Of a stretch of DNA of 6,883 nt, positions 5,277-6,883 are shown in pieces. Made by a program: the position numbers and the translations under genes. The notes beneath the pieces are model-generated. The model was not told where the DNA came from and did no database searches. It saw nothing but the letters and a program-made list of their open reading frames with translations. The DNA comes from Rhodoferax sp. Its GTDB lineage: Bacteria; Pseudomonadota; Gammaproteobacteria; Burkholderiales; Burkholderiaceae_C. The DNA is taken from positions 1-6,883 of the forward strand of contig JAQSDS010000067.1 of the NCBI GenBank assembly GCA_029946045.1. The letters run 5' to 3'. Each line of letters starts with the position of its first letter. Position 1 is the first letter of the stretch.

Positions 5277-6692
5277 ATGAGCACGGTCACACAGGTGAAA
5301 GGGAGGCCCGACCAGGGCCAGCGTGGCGCAGTGGCCATCATGTTTGGCCTGTCCCTGCTGGTGCTCTTTGGCTTCATGGCCCTGGTGTTCGACCTGGGGC
5401 GCACCTACGTGGTCCGCACCGAGTTGCAGAATGCGGCCGATGCGGCGGCCTTGGCCGGCGCCAAACAATTGAATCAGACCGCCGCCGGGGTTGACAGTGC
5501 TGCGGCCTACGCGATCGCCATGGCGGCGCAAAACAGCTTCAACTTTTCGACGCCGGTCACTATCAGCAAGTCCAACCTGAGCGCAGGAAGCTGTCCGGAT
5601 GATGCCTGCATGGTGCCGGTCACAAACATAACGACTGACGTACAGGCTGCCGACAAGATTTTTCTTAAAGTGGACATTCCATCTGGTGGTCTTGCGACGT
5701 TTTTTGCACGCGTACCAAGCACGGTGGGCGGTACCGGAACCCAGGAAACCCGAACCTATGGACGGGCTGTGGCAGGCTACTTTATGCGAGACATGACGCC
5801 CATTGGCATTTGTGCGATTAACACCGCCAAGGGTGGAGTCCGTACGTCTGTTGCAGGCAATGAATTGACCGAATTCGGCTTTCAGCGCGGTGTGTCCTAC
5901 AACATCATGGAACTGGGACCCCTGGGCGGAAGTGGACAACCTTATTTAATCAACCCAGTTGATGCGTGGGGAAGTACCACATGCGACCCGTCGCATTCGT
6001 CTGCGCCCTACACCAGCGCATTTGTTTGTACCGGCACCTCGGCCGCAGCCCTCAAGGCACCCGGTAACGTGTTTGGCAATACCGGCATTTCTTCAGGGCC
6101 GATACAGGTTGCCCTCAACTCCAGGTTCAATCTGAACGCATGCGCCCCGCAGGATACCAATGTCAAGACCTACAGCTTCGGCACCACCGGTGCAGGCTAT
6201 CCGGCCAACTGGATGGAACCCGATCCAACCCGGCAAAGCATCAGGACCGACAGTGCCAGCAACAAACCAGTCAACAACCCAAGCTTTGCAGACTATGGGG
6301 TACTTTGGACCTACAGCCGTGCAGTTAAGGCAGTTGGTACATCGCCGTCGGCCAGTGCAGGTGACCCATTCGATCTGAACGATTGGCTCGCCCTGTACGG
6401 GGGGACGGCAGTGACTTCCAATTACGCGCCCAACGGCAGCGCGCCCTACAGCGCGACCGGTGTTTTCGTCACCCCCCCGCCAGCGCCGCCAGGCCTGAGC
6501 GACCGGCGGGTGCTGAATATTGCCATTGTCAACTGTGCCGCATCAACGGGATCGGGCTGCAACTCGACTATCCAAATTGTGGCCGTTGGCAAGTTTTTCA
6601 TGCAAGTGAAGGCTGATTTGCCCAAAGACATTAACGCTGAATTTGCTGGCTTGATCGAGCCACCACCCACTGAAATCAGGTTGTACAAATGA
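5277..6692 (+). CDS. tadG: TadG-like Flp pilus-assembly protein
   Basis: This 471-residue protein starts at ATG 5277, with AGGAG (5265-5269) 7 nt upstream. The N-terminus is the TadE/TadG-like module: QRGAVAIMFGLSLLVLFGFMALVFDLGR (15-42) with one membrane helix, then TELQNAADAAALAGAKQL (48-65), a family signature. The Gly17/AVAIM site resembles a prepilin site but has Met22 where pseudopilins carry Glu at +5, so it is probably an uncleaved membrane anchor. The rest should be periplasmic or surface exposed and holds eight Cys (106, 111, 179, 236, 251, 289, 420, 428), an even number that fits disulfides. The C-terminus (RVLNIAIVNC, 411-420; VAVGKFFMQVKADLP, 435-449) matches TadG-like tails. I see no clear von Willebrand A motif. 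The middle (nt about 5590-6470) looks less GC-rich and more Ser/Thr/Asn-rich than its neighbours. The gene symbol reflects family resemblance, not proven orthology. Confidence 0.85.
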   Translation: MSTVTQVKGRPDQGQRGAVAIMFGLSLLVLFGFMALVFDLGRTYVVRTELQNAADAAALAGAKQLNQTAAGVDSAAAYAIAMAAQNSFNFSTPVTISKSNLSAGSCPDDACMVPVTNITTDVQAADKIFLKVDIPSGGLATFFARVPSTVGGTGTQETRTYGRAVAGYFMRDMTPIGICAINTAKGGVRTSVAGNELTEFGFQRGVSYNIMELGPLGGSGQPYLINPVDAWGSTTCDPSHSSAPYTSAFVCTGTSAAALKAPGNVFGNTGISSGPIQVALNSRFNLNACAPQDTNVKTYSFGTTGAGYPANWMEPDPTRQSIRTDSASNKPVNNPSFADYGVLWTYSRAVKAVGTSPSASAGDPFDLNDWLALYGGTAVTSNYAPNGSAPYSATGVFVTPPPAPPGLSDRRVLNIAIVNCAASTGSGCNSTIQIVAVGKFFMQVKADLPKDINAEFAGLIEPPPTEIRLYK

Positions 6693-6883
6693 ACACCCAA
6701 ACTGCCCAAAGGTCTTCCAGGAGACCGCTCCTGCGACCGCTCCAGACCGGCGCGGTTGCGGTTGAATTCGCATTTGTCATCGTGGTCTTGCTGCTGATCA
6801 TGGCCGGCCTGGTCGAATTTGGCCGCACCTTCTGGTATGCCGATGCGCTGACCAAAGCCACGCGGGACGGCGCACGCCTGCTC
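6689..6883 (+). CDS. tadE: TadE-type pseudopilin (3' end missing)
   Basis: ATG 6689 overlaps the TadG-like stop as ATGA, so translation is probably coupled; CAGG at 6677-6680 is a modest ribosome site. The 65 visible residues have a long basic leader (MNTQTAQRSSRRPLLRPLQTG), then AVAVEFAFVIVVLLLIMAGLVEFGR. Cleavage after Gly21 would leave Glu26 at +5 and Phe27 at +6, the pseudopilin site that TadV cuts. The stretch after the helix (TFWYADALTKATRDGARLL) is the usual TadE pattern leading to the periplasmic domain. TadE proteins are minor pilin-like parts needed for Flp fibre assembly. The frame is still open at the window end, so total length is unknown. Confidence 0.93.
   Translation, partial: MNTQTAQRSSRRPLLRPLQTGAVAVEFAFVIVVLLLIMAGLVEFGRTFWYADALTKATRDGARLL

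Noticed and set aside
5172..5939. Antisense ORF (255 aa) across the lipoprotein/TadG-like junction
   Set aside because: It spans two well-supported + strand genes, and its product shows no motif.
1..6883. CRISPR arrays, insertion sequences, tRNA or rRNA genes
   Set aside because: No direct-repeat array, transposase-like protein, terminal inverted repeats or RNA gene motifs were seen; the window is filled by one operon.

Overview
The window is one stretch of a Flp/Tad (tight adherence) type IV pilus operon. All convincing genes lie on the + strand and are tightly packed. Base composition is moderately GC-rich. The gene order (pilin genes, TadV peptidase, an AAA+ ATPase, CpaB, CpaC, a small lipoprotein, TadG-like, TadE) and the protein style suggest a Burkholderiales betaproteobacterium, perhaps a Comamonadaceae relative such as Rhodoferax or Polaromonas. 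That placement is an impression from sequence style and was not checked by a search.

Region by region: 1-165 is the 3' part of a Flp major pilin gene whose start lies off the window. 166-304 is a 139-nt gap with an inverted repeat and a possible short leader ORF that overlaps the next start codon. 305-472 is a second, divergent Flp-type pilin. 541-1146 encodes the short prepilin peptidase TadV/CpaA. 1158-2516 encodes a soluble AAA+ ATPase with an N-terminal winged helix, which is not one of the classical Tad components. 2518-3363 encodes CpaB/RcpC and 3374-4936 the outer-membrane secretin CpaC/RcpA. 4948-5247 encodes a small lipoprotein. 5277-6692 encodes a TadG-like protein, and 6689-6883 is the 5' part of a TadE-type pseudopilin gene that runs off the window.

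How it works together: TadV cleaves the leaders of the Flp pilins and probably of the TadE pseudopilin. CpaB and CpaC, perhaps with the lipoprotein, form the periplasmic and outer-membrane channel. TadE and the TadG-like protein are minor, surface or periplasmic parts. The motor ATPase TadA, the platform proteins TadB/TadC, TadZ/CpaE and TadD are not in the window; in such loci they usually follow, so they are probably just downstream. The junctions (1-nt gap, Shine-Dalgarno over a stop codon, ATGA overlap) argue for a single transcript from ATPase to TadE.

The part least explained by the textbook Tad system is the winged-helix AAA+ ATPase. Next come the leader-ORF/hairpin arrangement before the second pilin and the small lipoprotein.
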